Positions 18,615 to 27,741 are shown, counted from the first letter of the stretch. The stretch: 32,725 nucleotides of DNA from Candidatus Pacearchaeota archaeon (GCA_023132255.1 JAGLYK010000009.1:1-32725), one strand, 5' to 3'. Notes: a model not told the origin generated them from the letters alone. A program made the numbers and translations.

Positions 18615-18818
18615 TTATCCAAAATGCGACTTTCTCTGCCGCCTGGGTTTAATATGTAATTTAGTTCTTCTCCACGAACGCCTGTGTTTTGTCATAGCAG
18701 ACGGATGAACCCTTTTGCCCATGCCATACTTTCTAAGCACAGCCCAGACAGGCGCCCACTTTGTCTTTCGCGCTTCTTTCGCAAGTTTTGTTTTTTTAGC
18801 TTGATTTTTTATTCCCAT
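18615..18818 (-). CDS. rpl39e: Ribosomal protein eL39 (extended C-terminus)
   Basis: KKTKLAKEARKTKWAPVWAVLRK...HRRSWRRTKL. Confidence 0.85.
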   Translation of the reverse strand: MGIKNQAKKTKLAKEARKTKWAPVWAVLRKYGMGKRVHPSAMTKHRRSWRRTKLHIKPRRQRKSHFG

Positions 18819-19075
18819 TTTATATTCAAACCTCTTCCCTTTAATTCTTCTTGAATTAGTTTCTTCATTAAATCTGTTTCACTTCCATTAATAACCATTC
18901 TATTACCCTTCTCAAAATATATTGCAGTTGAATCTAAAAAAGGTGAATCAATAGAACATTTTCCTTGTCCTCCAGCATAAGCACTTACAAATGTCCCAGA
19001 ACTCAAATTTAAAAAACTTAATGAAATTTGTTTTAATTCTGGTTCATTCCCTTTAAGTTGATATTCTCTAATCAT
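18809..19075 (-). CDS. Small hypothetical protein in ribosomal protein cluster
   Basis: ORF overlapping eL39 and abutting eS19. Confidence 0.65.
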   Translation of the reverse strand: MIREYQLKGNEPELKQISLSFLNLSSGTFVSAYAGGQGKCSIDSPFLDSTAIYFEKGNRMVINGSETDLMKKLIQEELKGRGLNIKWE

Positions 19076-19497
19076 TCAATTCCCTCCATAAATTCTTTAC
19101 CCTTTTGAGTTAATTGTCTTCCGGGTTTTTTACTTCGAACACCTCTCACAACTTTTGCAATTTCTGTAAAACCTGCAGAATCTGCCTGCTGAAGAATTAC
19201 ACGGATTATTTTCCCTCCTGCTTTTTTAAATTTCTCTGGTCGCATCCCTCTGTTTTTCTTGCTCCCATACTTTGTCCTCAGCCGATTTACCCCAACAATA
19301 TTTTTTTTATAAACCTGCTTCAAAATACTCGCAGCCCTCTTGTGCCAAAAATCACGGTCGTCAATTGGCCTCTCTTTCGCAGGACTTGACTTCACAAAAC
19401 CTGCCCACTCTGGCTCTTTAAACTCAGGAACTTTTTTCAAAGCCTCAGCTAATTTCAAATTATATTCCTGTGCAGGTAATTCAAATATTGAACTCAT
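19072..19497 (-). CDS. rps19e: Ribosomal protein eS19
   Basis: ERPIDDRDFWHKRAASILKQVYKKNIVGVNRLRTKYGSKKNRGMRPEKFKKAGGKIIRVILQQ. Confidence 0.95.
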   Translation of the reverse strand: MSSIFELPAQEYNLKLAEALKKVPEFKEPEWAGFVKSSPAKERPIDDRDFWHKRAASILKQVYKKNIVGVNRLRTKYGSKKNRGMRPEKFKKAGGKIIRVILQQADSAGFTEIAKVVRGVRSKKPGRQLTQKGKEFMEGIE

Positions 19498-19576
19498 CTT
19501 ATGACCATCCCTTTCGGAATTAGACTGGTTAAAACCATTTAGTCTGAAAATAAAGAAGAATTTGGGTTTATAAAAC

Positions 19577-19819
19577 TTATCCCCTCACTTTTCGCCACCG
19601 CTTCAAAACAATTGTGTACCCAATATTTCGTGTAGTATAATTTTTTCCTAACTTTTCAAGAATTTCCTCAGAAATCTTTTTCAACTCTTTTCTATCACGA
19701 CAGCAACTTTTCAAAACAGAAACTTTTACATTTTCAAATTTTTTAAAATGGTCTTGCAAAGTTTTCAAAAAATTTTCAGTCAGACCTTGTTTTCCTAATT
19801 GTATGTTTGCTACTGGCAT
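19577..19819 (-). CDS. CRM-domain (YhbY-like) RNA-binding protein
   Basis: LGKQGLTENFLKTLQDHFKKFENVKVSVLKSCCRDRKELKKISEEILEKLGKNYTTRNIGYTIVLKRWRK. Confidence 0.75.
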   Translation of the reverse strand: MPVANIQLGKQGLTENFLKTLQDHFKKFENVKVSVLKSCCRDRKELKKISEEILEKLGKNYTTRNIGYTIVLKRWRKVRG

Positions 19820-20253
19820 TTTTGTTTTTTTCTAAATTTTTTTAATTGTTCTTTCCAAATCTTTTTTTCCCGAGGAGTAGCTTTTCTAATCATATGTATA
19901 TAATCAGAAGTTTTTAATCTTTCAACTTTTAATGGTTTAATTGATTCCTTAGAAACCCATTGCCAATTATCAATCTGTTTAAATGTTTTTGAAGATAATT
20001 TATAGAGGTAAAAGTATTTTTGTTTAGGCCAACCATTAAATATGGTTCCTATTACTTTTCCCTTTGGGAAGTTTAATCTAGAACCCCTCACACCTTTTTG
20101 GTGTAAAATCGCCATAACAATAGACCTCTCTTTGATATTTGTTACATAAATTCCAATTTGTCTCTCTTCTTTATTTTTTAATGAAAATGCTTGCTTGGAA
20201 ATTAATTTATTTTTTTTAATCTGACTTCCATGCCAGAGATATTTTGGTTTCAT
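19810..20253 (-). CDS. Hypothetical protein with ADP-ribosyltransferase-like YLWHGS start (tentative)
   Basis: MKPKYLWHGSQIKKNKLISKQAF...IGIYVTNIKERSIVMAI. Confidence 0.5.
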   Translation of the reverse strand: MKPKYLWHGSQIKKNKLISKQAFSLKNKEERQIGIYVTNIKERSIVMAILHQKGVRGSRLNFPKGKVIGTIFNGWPKQKYFYLYKLSSKTFKQIDNWQWVSKESIKPLKVERLKTSDYIHMIRKATPREKKIWKEQLKKFRKKQKCQ

Positions 20254-20262
20254 TTTTTCATT

Positions 20263-21024
20263 TTAAATTTTAATCCTCCTTAAATCTTTTGCGATTATTA
20301 CTTTTCCTTTATAATTTTTTTTAACATCTTTTTTAACTTTTGATAAATATGCATTCGCAACATGCGTAATTATGAGATTTTTTACATTTGATTCTAAGGC
20401 AATTTTTCCAGCTTCTTTTCCAGTCAGGTGATTTTTTAAATTCCATGTTTTAGGAGCAGTTGATTCTATAATCGCCAAATCCACATTCTTACAAGCATGT
20501 TTTAAACCTTCACAATAAGAACTATCTCCAGAATAACAAAGTGATTTGTTTTTTATTTCAATCCTATAAGAAAGAGAATTTATTTTTCCATGTTTAACTT
20601 TAAACGCTTTTATTTTAAAACATCCAATCTTCAGATTATCTTTAATTTCATTCACTTTAATTCTATGAAGATTTTTATGCTTCTCTATATGAAATGTTTT
20701 TAACATATTTTGCATGTCTCTTTTAATTCCTATTGGACCATAAATAAAATATTCCTTTTTCAGGTTTTTCTTTTCTGGTGCATCGAGGATAAACTGAATA
20801 AAAGAAGCCAGTTCAGTAGAATGGTCTGTATGCATGTGGGAAATAAATATCTGATTAATTTCGTAAAGGTTTATTTTTAATTTTAATAAATTTCTTATTG
20901 CCCCTCTCCCAAAATCAAAGACAATCTTTTCATTATCATTTTCTATTAAATAACTAGAACAAGTTCTTTTTAATTCTGGCACAAAAGTTCCAGAACCTAA
21001 AATAGTTAATTTCACTTTCCCCAT
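20263..21024 (-). CDS. Metallo-beta-lactamase fold hydrolase, RNase Z-like
   Basis: TILGSGTFVPELKRTCSSYLIE, FISHMHTDHSTELASF, SLCYSGDSSYCEGL, HLTGKEAGKIA. Confidence 0.85.
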   Translation of the reverse strand: MGKVKLTILGSGTFVPELKRTCSSYLIENDNEKIVFDFGRGAIRNLLKLKINLYEINQIFISHMHTDHSTELASFIQFILDAPEKKNLKKEYFIYGPIGIKRDMQNMLKTFHIEKHKNLHRIKVNEIKDNLKIGCFKIKAFKVKHGKINSLSYRIEIKNKSLCYSGDSSYCEGLKHACKNVDLAIIESTAPKTWNLKNHLTGKEAGKIALESNVKNLIITHVANAYLSKVKKDVKKNYKGKVIIAKDLRRIKI

Positions 21025-21386
21025 TTTTTCAAAAACTCCTGAATTTCTTCTTTTTTTATTTTTATCTTTTTAATTTTCTTCACCCCAAAAGTTCCTGTTT
21101 TCATTCCAAAATTTTTGTAAATATTTTTTCCCTTGAACCTATGCACAATTACATCTGACTTATTTTTCTTCCAATCCTTGCTATATGCAGCACAAAATAT
21201 CGCAGCATCTTTTATATCCCCTTTTCTTGCTCTGCCTTTAATATTTACAAACCCGCTTCCAACAGAGTCAGTGTGAAAAACTTCTTCATTGTCCTGAACC
21301 TGCTTCACAAGCTCCTCGTTGTTCACAGCATTTCTGCCGCCAAAAATCATTGTACCTCTGTCTGTGATTATTTCTCTGAATTTCAT
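21012..21386 (-). CDS. Stand-alone NFACT-R (DUF814) domain protein
   Basis: GGRNAVNNEELVKQVQDNEEVFHTDSVGSGFVNIKG...DIKDAAIFCAAYSKDWK. Confidence 0.8.
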   Translation of the reverse strand: MKFREIITDRGTMIFGGRNAVNNEELVKQVQDNEEVFHTDSVGSGFVNIKGRARKGDIKDAAIFCAAYSKDWKKNKSDVIVHRFKGKNIYKNFGMKTGTFGVKKIKKIKIKKEEIQEFLKKWGK

Positions 21387-21387
21387 T

Positions 21388-22068
21388 TTAAACTAAATCC
21401 CTCACACCCTTTTTAATTTTTCTCTTATGCCCAAAAATAAATGCAACAATGAGCCATATCATAATTAAACTGAATAAGAATAAAGGACTTTCTAATTTTT
21501 GTTTTGCAAATGTGGAGAATATAGAAAGCATATAAGCCAAAAATAATCCATAAGGAATCATAAAAAAAGGCACATAAATAAATCTCCAAGGATTTTTCTT
21601 TTCTAATCCTTCATTAAAAAAATAAAATGCCAATAAATTAGGATGCAGCATAGAAATAGCCAAGCCTCTGCTAACTTTCTTTTGCATAATTAATTTCTTT
21701 TCTTTTTTAAACACAATATGTCTGCCCAGCCAATAATTTATTATCGCTGTTAATGTTAATGTAAATGCAACAATTATACTTATTGTTAAAAGAGAAATAA
21801 AACTGCCATCTGATAAAAAAACAGCGAGGGCAACTATAAATGAACCAGGGACATAAAGTCCTAAATACACAATGCTTTCTGCAAATGTTGCAATAAAAAG
21901 TCCAATAAACCCATAATTATTATATAACTTTTCTAAGAAAAATACAATTTCAGTTGGCGGAGGAATTATATTTAAATTCCACAAAATAAAAGCAGTTATA
22001 TAAAATAATAATGCAGTTAAAGGTAGTTTAGGAATTGCCTTCCAAATTTTCATAAATAAAAAAAGCAA
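21388..22068 (-). CDS. DedA/VTT-family membrane protein
   Basis: GLFIATFAESIVYLGLYVPGSFIVALAVFLSDGSF; multiple TM segments. Confidence 0.7.
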   Translation of the reverse strand: MLFLFMKIWKAIPKLPLTALLFYITAFILWNLNIIPPPTEIVFFLEKLYNNYGFIGLFIATFAESIVYLGLYVPGSFIVALAVFLSDGSFISLLTISIIVAFTLTLTAIINYWLGRHIVFKKEKKLIMQKKVSRGLAISMLHPNLLAFYFFNEGLEKKNPWRFIYVPFFMIPYGLFLAYMLSIFSTFAKQKLESPLFLFSLIMIWLIVAFIFGHKRKIKKGVRDLV

Positions 22069-22069
22069 A

Positions 22070-22513
22070 TTAGGTTTTTATATGTTTCAACCTCTCATCA
22101 ACAATCTTCAAACACTTCCTCTGATTTGGCCAATGAAGTTTTTTTATTGCTTTTTCAAGATCAAGCCATTTGTAATCAGAATGTTCTAATTTATCTAATA
22201 TTATTTTCTTTTTCTTTACCTCAACAGCGTATAAGGAATAGGTTTGTCCAATAAATCCTTTTCTGTCTGGGAATTTTTTGTTATATTTAAATTTCCCAGA
22301 AATCTTAATTTTCTTTATTTTAATCGGGACTAAACCAGTCTCTTCTTTTATCTCTCTTTTTACAGTTTGCTTTTTACTCTCAAAAAATTTCCTACCTCCC
22401 TTTGGAAATTCCCAGCCTTTCCAGTGAAGTTTTCTTTTTAAGAGAAGATAATAAATTTTTCCTTTAACTTTTGTGTAAGTTATTATAAAAACTGATTTGC
22501 GATATTTTTTCAT
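22070..22513 (-). CDS. Nudix hydrolase
   Basis: Nudix box GGRKFFESKKQTVKREIKEETGLV. Confidence 0.93.
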   Translation of the reverse strand: MKKYRKSVFIITYTKVKGKIYYLLLKRKLHWKGWEFPKGGRKFFESKKQTVKREIKEETGLVPIKIKKIKISGKFKYNKKFPDRKGFIGQTYSLYAVEVKKKKIILDKLEHSDYKWLDLEKAIKKLHWPNQRKCLKIVDERLKHIKT

Positions 22514-23265
22514 TTTTTAGCCAATATCATAAACCTACCTGTTTCAAATTTTAATTTACCTTTTTTTTCTAATTTAACTTGTAATTTCTTTAGATATTTA
22601 ATATGTGTTTTAACACTAAATCCATTTACTATCCAAGGAATAGCTTTTAGATAATATACTATTGCACCAACATCTTTGAAAATCCTCTTCCCTGCCCATT
22701 TTTTACTTTTAATAATTTTAAAACCTTCTTTTGAAAGTTGTTTACTATACTTCCTTAATGTTATATCACTAAATTTCCTTTTTGCTTTGAATTCTTTAAC
22801 AAGATCTTGCGAATCTTCCGCCCCAGTAACTTGTTGTGTAAAGAATACTCCTCCATTTTTTAAAATTCTATATAATTCTTTTGCATTCATAGCACCATGC
22901 CTATTTAACACAAGATCAAATTCTTCATTTTTGAAAGGAAGTTTGGAGCCTCTACATTCCACGACTTTTACACCTAAAGGATTAAGTTTTCTTCTTGCAA
23001 TAAGTATGTTGGGTTTATATCCTTCATATGCTACAGCTTTTTTTGGAAAAGGTTTAAGAGAGGAAAAGATTTCTCCACCCCCGGTTTCCATGTCTAAAAC
23101 AGATTTTGATTTTTTCATAAGTTTTTTAGCTATTTTTATATAGTCCCAAGGAGGTGTTTGTTCAATCATTCTTCCTTTGAGGTAAGAAAAATTCCATCCT
23201 TTAAAAACCGCTTTCTCATCTTTTTTCCAGTTTTCAATTTTAGAAATCACTTCACACTCCCCCAT
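22510..23265 (-). CDS. SAM-dependent class I methyltransferase
   Basis: SVLDMETGGGEIFSSL...VAYEGYKPNILIARRKL...GSKLPFKNEEFDLVLNRHGAMNAKELYRILKNGGVFFTQQV. Confidence 0.88.
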   Translation of the reverse strand: MGECEVISKIENWKKDEKAVFKGWNFSYLKGRMIEQTPPWDYIKIAKKLMKKSKSVLDMETGGGEIFSSLKPFPKKAVAYEGYKPNILIARRKLNPLGVKVVECRGSKLPFKNEEFDLVLNRHGAMNAKELYRILKNGGVFFTQQVTGAEDSQDLVKEFKAKRKFSDITLRKYSKQLSKEGFKIIKSKKWAGKRIFKDVGAIVYYLKAIPWIVNGFSVKTHIKYLKKLQVKLEKKGKLKFETGRFMILAKK

Positions 23266-24512
23266 TGTTTTAAAGCCTCTTCAAGTTCAACATGTGTCTT
23301 TGCATATTCTTTCAAAGATTTTTTCTTTAAAACAGCATCAACTGCCTGACGCATTGCAATAGCTCCTGCTTCTGTTCCGAATTTATGCCCGTGAATTCCT
23401 CCACCTGCCTGAATCACTAAATCCTTCCCAAGATTCTTAATCAAAAATGGAATATGCCCCGGATGCAACCCTCCGGACGAAACACCTAAAACAGGTTTAA
23501 TGTTTTCCCATTTCTGTTCTAATCTTTTTTTAGTTGCTTTAACTTTTTTCATTTCAATATCTTCTTTAATTTCTTTAATTTCTTTAATCTTCCCTTCTAA
23601 CTTCCCAATTCCTGTTCCAATATGAATCTGGTCAACCCCAATCAGCCTCGCAAAATCTGCAATAACCATCATTGAAATTCCGTGCTCAGGATTCCTAGTA
23701 AAAGCAGCATGCATTGCCCGATGCGCATGAATCGCCATCTTGAAATTCGCCTCCCGCAAAGTCTGCAAAGCTGCCCAACCAGAAGTCAAAATATCAATCA
23801 TCACATACTTGCCCCCCTGCTTTTCAACCAACTGCGCACGTTTAATCATCTCTTTTGTTTCTGCAGTTACATTCACTAAATAAGCTTTTTTTTCACCTGT
23901 TTCTTTTTCAGCTTTGTCAGCCATCTCCAAAGTCTTGCTCAATCTTTTTTCAAAACTATTAAATTTCTGCGACGCCAAATTCTCGTCGTCCTTCACAATA
24001 TCACAACCTCCTTTCCAGGACTCATAAGCACTCTGCGCATGCTCCTCCTCATTCAACCCCAACTTCGGTTTTATAATTGTACCAACCAACGGCCTTGTTT
24101 TAATTTTCATCATTTTTCTAATACTCTCTATGCCGTATTTTGGTCCAGAAAAACTTTTCAAAATTGACTTGGGAAAACTCACATCTTCCAGCCGAATTGA
24201 CCTGACTGCTTTCATGCCCATTATATTTCCTGCTATCGACGACAAAATATTCGGAACATTATCTTTCTCAAACAAGTCCTGAGGATAAGCAATCTTCACC
24301 CAATTACCACGAATGGAAAAAACCTTTGCCTTTAATTTTTCAACATAATCTACTTTACCTCTCGCAACTTTTGTCCATGTTCCAACACTGCTCTCCAACG
24401 CAACAGTATTCGCTGCTTTTTCCAAAGAAATTTTATTTGGCATAATTTTAAACAAACAAATCAAATCATTCTTCGGCTTATATTTCAAATTTATAAATTC
24501 AAATTTTTTCAT
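23247..24512 (-). CDS. rbcL: RuBisCO large chain, form III-like
   Basis: ALESSVGTWT, GTIIKPKLGL, GGCDIVKDDENL, HAHRAMHAAFTR, QIHIGTGIGKLEG, GVSSGGLHPGHIP, QAGGGIHGHKFGTEAGA; expected catalytic residues present. Confidence 0.95.
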   Translation of the reverse strand: MKKFEFINLKYKPKNDLICLFKIMPNKISLEKAANTVALESSVGTWTKVARGKVDYVEKLKAKVFSIRGNWVKIAYPQDLFEKDNVPNILSSIAGNIMGMKAVRSIRLEDVSFPKSILKSFSGPKYGIESIRKMMKIKTRPLVGTIIKPKLGLNEEEHAQSAYESWKGGCDIVKDDENLASQKFNSFEKRLSKTLEMADKAEKETGEKKAYLVNVTAETKEMIKRAQLVEKQGGKYVMIDILTSGWAALQTLREANFKMAIHAHRAMHAAFTRNPEHGISMMVIADFARLIGVDQIHIGTGIGKLEGKIKEIKEIKEDIEMKKVKATKKRLEQKWENIKPVLGVSSGGLHPGHIPFLIKNLGKDLVIQAGGGIHGHKFGTEAGAIAMRQAVDAVLKKKSLKEYAKTHVELEEALKQWGSVK

Positions 24513-25138
24513 TTTTCCTTAAAAATTTCTTTTAAATTAAAGTGATTATAATCAAAAACCCCTTTTATTTTATTTCTGATGCATAAAAGAAGAGCAACAC
24601 CAATAAGTCCCATCACCCCAACTGCAACAAAAACTGAATTAAAACCAAATTGAGTAACTGCCAATCCCCCAATTGCAGCTGTAATTCCCATTCCTATGCC
24701 ATACGCAGTAGCATCTAAACCCCATTCAGTTGCTTCTTTTCCTTTGTCAATATGTCTTGTAAAAATCGCAGCCCAGCCAGATAAACTCATGCCCATTCCT
24801 ATTGCATAAATTGTTTGTAAAACATAAATGTGCCATGGAAGTTTAGAGAAAATATAACCAAAAGGCACCAACGCTGCAATCAAAAGTCCAATTACAAGGA
24901 AAAAATAATCATCTTTGTCGCCCTTATGATTATCAAGGAACATCCCAATTGGAACTCTTAAAACAGATTTTAATATCCAATAAATAGACGACGCTATACC
25001 TGCGACAATAATAGTTCCGCCCTGAATATTATCCATAATAAAAATCGCAAAAATTGGCGTGATTAAACCCCATCCAGAAAAAAATACTAAGTCACTTAAG
25101 ATTAAGTATTTGACAATTTTATTAATTTTTAAATTCAT
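24509..25138 (-). CDS. Half-size MFS-like transporter (about 6 TM)
   Basis: SDLVFFSGWGLITPIFAIFI...LKSVLRVPIGMFLDNHKGDKDDYFFLVIG (MFS loop2-like motif); ends after about 6 TM. Confidence 0.7.
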   Translation of the reverse strand: MNLKINKIVKYLILSDLVFFSGWGLITPIFAIFIMDNIQGGTIIVAGIASSIYWILKSVLRVPIGMFLDNHKGDKDDYFFLVIGLLIAALVPFGYIFSKLPWHIYVLQTIYAIGMGMSLSGWAAIFTRHIDKGKEATEWGLDATAYGIGMGITAAIGGLAVTQFGFNSVFVAVGVMGLIGVALLLCIRNKIKGVFDYNHFNLKEIFKEK

Positions 25139-25142
25139 TTTT

Positions 25143-25337
25143 TCACCATTTTTTATTCAAGTTTTTTTCTTTATCTTGAATTTTCAATCTTTGTTCAACA
25201 TTATAATAAAGCTCTCCATCTTTTCTATAAAGATTTTGATATATGCTTACAAGTTCTTTATTACTATCCATAAATTCTGCATCACCCTGTTTAATTAATT
25301 GTTCTATTTCATTTATTGTGAATTTAAGTTCAAACAT
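25143..25337 (-). CDS. Small hypothetical protein (64 aa)
   Basis: ORF tightly packed between cysS and MFS-like gene. Confidence 0.5.
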   Translation of the reverse strand: MFELKFTINEIEQLIKQGDAEFMDSNKELVSIYQNLYRKDGELYYNVEQRLKIQDKEKNLNKKW

Positions 25338-25338
25338 T

Positions 25339-26751
25339 TTACAATTTTTTTATTTTACTTCCTCCACCAACATCTTCAACACTAAAACCTAATTTCTTAA
25401 TTTTATTTCTTAATTCATCTGCTTTTTTAAAATCTCTTTTCTTCCGGGCATCTTCTCTTTCTTTGACTAATTTTTTAACATCATCTGGGATCTTAATTTT
25501 TTCCTTTTTCAACAAATCCAATCCAAAAACTTCATCCATCTTTTTTATTGTCTGAATTTTTCCAACTGCCTTTTCATCACGAACCAATTTCCACAAGACC
25601 TGTAAAGCCCGGGGGGTATTCAAATCATCATTAATCGCAGTTTCAAATTCTTTCAAATATTCTTTATTTGCCCCTTGTAAAAATTTTTTTCTAAAATTTT
25701 TCGGGGTACGCCTGTGGTGTTTTTTATCTTCTTTTAATTCTAAGATTATGTTTTTCAATCTTTGATAAGCATTTTTTGCAGAGCTTAACTTCTTCTCACT
25801 AAAAATTAATTTTTTCTTGTAATGTGTCAGCAAACACAAATATTTAAATTCAAGAGGCTTAAATCTTTTTCTTTCTAATTCAGAAAGTGTTAAAATATCT
25901 CCTGAACTTTTTGACATTTTGCCTTTTTCAAGAATAAGATGGTTTGAATGCAGCCAGTAATTTACCCAGGGTTTTTTCCCAGTTGCAGATTCTGATTGTG
26001 CAATTTCATTTGTATGATGAACAGGAATATGATCTATTCCTCCTGTGTGAATATCAAATTGTTCTCCTAATTCTTTTATAGACATGGCAGAACATTCTAT
26101 ATGCCAGCCAGGAAACCCAACTCCCCAGGGAGAATTCCATTCCTGCTGTCTCACTCCTGGCTTCTCAGAAAACTTCCAAAGAGCAAAATCTGTTTTATTT
26201 TTCTTCCCCCCAAATTTAATTCTTTTGGCTTTTTTCAATCCTTTAATATTCAAACGAGCAAGTTTTCCGTAATCTTTTAATTTAGAAGTATCAAAATAAA
26301 TCCCGTCAGAAGTTTTGTAAGTATAACCTTTTTCTTCAAGTTTTTTTACTAATTCAATTTGTTCCCCAATATATTCTGTTGCCCATGTCCATTTGTCAGG
26401 CATAGTAAAATTTAGTTTTGTTAAATCATTTTTAAAAGCATCAAAATAATGCCGCGAAATTTCTTTTGCAGTTTTTCTTTCTTTCTTTGCAGCCTTCTCA
26501 ATTTTGTCCTCTCCCTCATCAGCGTCAGAAGTCAAATGCCCGACATCAGTAACATTAATAATATGCTTCACATTATAATTATTAAATAAAAGAATTCTCT
26601 TAAGAATATCTTCAAAAACATATCTTCTTATATTTCCAATATGCTGATACCAATAAACTGTGGGACCGCAGCCATACATTCCAACAAAGTTTTTCCTAAT
26701 CGGTTTAAACAACTCTTTTTTCCTCGTTAATGTATTATATAATTTTAACAT
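25339..26751 (-). CDS. cysS: Cysteinyl-tRNA synthetase
   Basis: MYGCGPTVYWYQHIGNIRRYVFEDIL, INVTDVGHL, GWHIECSAMS, HHTNEIAQSE, KMSKSSGDILTL. Confidence 0.96.
   Translation of the reverse strand: MLKLYNTLTRKKELFKPIRKNFVGMYGCGPTVYWYQHIGNIRRYVFEDILKRILLFNNYNVKHIINVTDVGHLTSDADEGEDKIEKAAKKERKTAKEISRHYFDAFKNDLTKLNFTMPDKWTWATEYIGEQIELVKKLEEKGYTYKTSDGIYFDTSKLKDYGKLARLNIKGLKKAKRIKFGGKKNKTDFALWKFSEKPGVRQQEWNSPWGVGFPGWHIECSAMSIKELGEQFDIHTGGIDHIPVHHTNEIAQSESATGKKPWVNYWLHSNHLILEKGKMSKSSGDILTLSELERKRFKPLEFKYLCLLTHYKKKLIFSEKKLSSAKNAYQRLKNIILELKEDKKHHRRTPKNFRKKFLQGANKEYLKEFETAINDDLNTPRALQVLWKLVRDEKAVGKIQTIKKMDEVFGLDLLKKEKIKIPDDVKKLVKEREDARKKRDFKKADELRNKIKKLGFSVEDVGGGSKIKKL
25671..25719 (-). repeat. Palindromic in-frame element, copy 2 (inside cysS)
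   Basis: ccccttgtaaaaatttttttctaaaatttttcggggtacgcctgtggtg; near-identical to 14321..14369. Confidence 0.85.
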
Positions 26752-26785
26752 AGTAAATATAAGAAAACCTAATTTAAAAATCTAA

Positions 26786-27340
26786 TCAACAAATTGCAGA
26801 ATTCAATGTCCCCACATGTTTGATGTCAATATAAGAAATATGCGTTTTCTTATTCAAACCATTGTCTTCCTCTATTTCTATCTTTAAATTTGTGTCAGAA
26901 ACTTCTTTTGGAATATCTAAAAGCAAAACAGTTACTGTTGTTTGTCCCGGGGAAACAGCCCCGTTCCAACCCTCATCTAAAATCCAATTTCTAACAGTAT
27001 TTGTCGGAACTCCTCTCAAGCTTTCTATATTTTTTATTCTTAATTTATAATCTGTTTGAGTATCAGTATTTATTATGCACACAATTTGCCTTCTTCCTCC
27101 GTCGCCTAATGTTATTTCATGACCTGATTCTCCCATGCATCTTACCCCATAATTATCAACCCCAAACAAACCCTTGACTTCATTTTTAACGCTTTCACTT
27201 ATTTCTTCAGTGAGAGTTATCCCGGAACACATAATAGTTCTGATAAGATACATCCCCATAACCAACACAACCATAAGGAGAGCTATAGTTACAATAGTTC
27301 CAATGCTCATCTCCATTGCACCTGTTTTTTTGTTAATCAT
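26786..27340 (-). CDS. Pilin/archaellin-like secreted protein with N-terminal hydrophobic helix
   Basis: KKTGAMEMSIGTIVTIALLMVVLVMGMYLIR followed by beta-rich ectodomain. Confidence 0.6.
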   Translation of the reverse strand: MINKKTGAMEMSIGTIVTIALLMVVLVMGMYLIRTIMCSGITLTEEISESVKNEVKGLFGVDNYGVRCMGESGHEITLGDGGRRQIVCIINTDTQTDYKLRIKNIESLRGVPTNTVRNWILDEGWNGAVSPGQTTVTVLLLDIPKEVSDTNLKIEIEEDNGLNKKTHISYIDIKHVGTLNSAIC

Positions 27341-27341
27341 T

Positions 27342-27629
27342 TTATATGGCGGGGAAATTTTGAATTTGTTCTTGTATTATTGGAACAAGATATTTAATAA
27401 ATATTACCATAAACACAATTCCCAAGATTATTCCGACGATATTCACAATAATTCCTGCTTTTCCAATTTTAGTTGGATTATTTTTTTGCTGCATCCTTGA
27501 AAACACAAGCCCGACAATCCCAAGAAGAATCCCATTGTTCCCCATAAAAATAATACTTAATATACCTAGTGTAAGACCTATAATCCCAAAAGATTCATTA
27601 TTAAATTTTTTACTCACCTTCTTTTTCAT
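27342..27629 (-). CDS. DUF4190-like small membrane protein
   Basis: GIIGLTLGILSIIFMGNNGILLGIVGLVFSRMQQKNNPTKIGKAGIIVNIVGIILGIV. Confidence 0.75.
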   Translation of the reverse strand: MKKKVSKKFNNESFGIIGLTLGILSIIFMGNNGILLGIVGLVFSRMQQKNNPTKIGKAGIIVNIVGIILGIVFMVIFIKYLVPIIQEQIQNFPAI

Positions 27630-27669
27630 AATTAAACTAATAATTTTGATTTTATAAATGTTTTTGAAA

Positions 27670-27741
27670 TGGGACGGGTGGGAATCGGACCCACGACACC
27701 ATGATCTTCAGTCATGTGCTCTCCCACTGAGCTACCGTCCC
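27670..27741 (-). tRNA. tRNA-Phe (anticodon GAA)
   Basis: Minus strand GGGACGGTAGCTCAGTGGGAGAGCACATGACTGAAGATCATGGTGTCGTGGGTCCGATTCCCACCCGTCCCA folds as cloverleaf; anticodon loop CTGAAGA. Confidence 0.95.

Noticed and set aside
22676-23143. 155-aa plus-strand ORF
   Set aside because: Antisense shadow of the methyltransferase gene.
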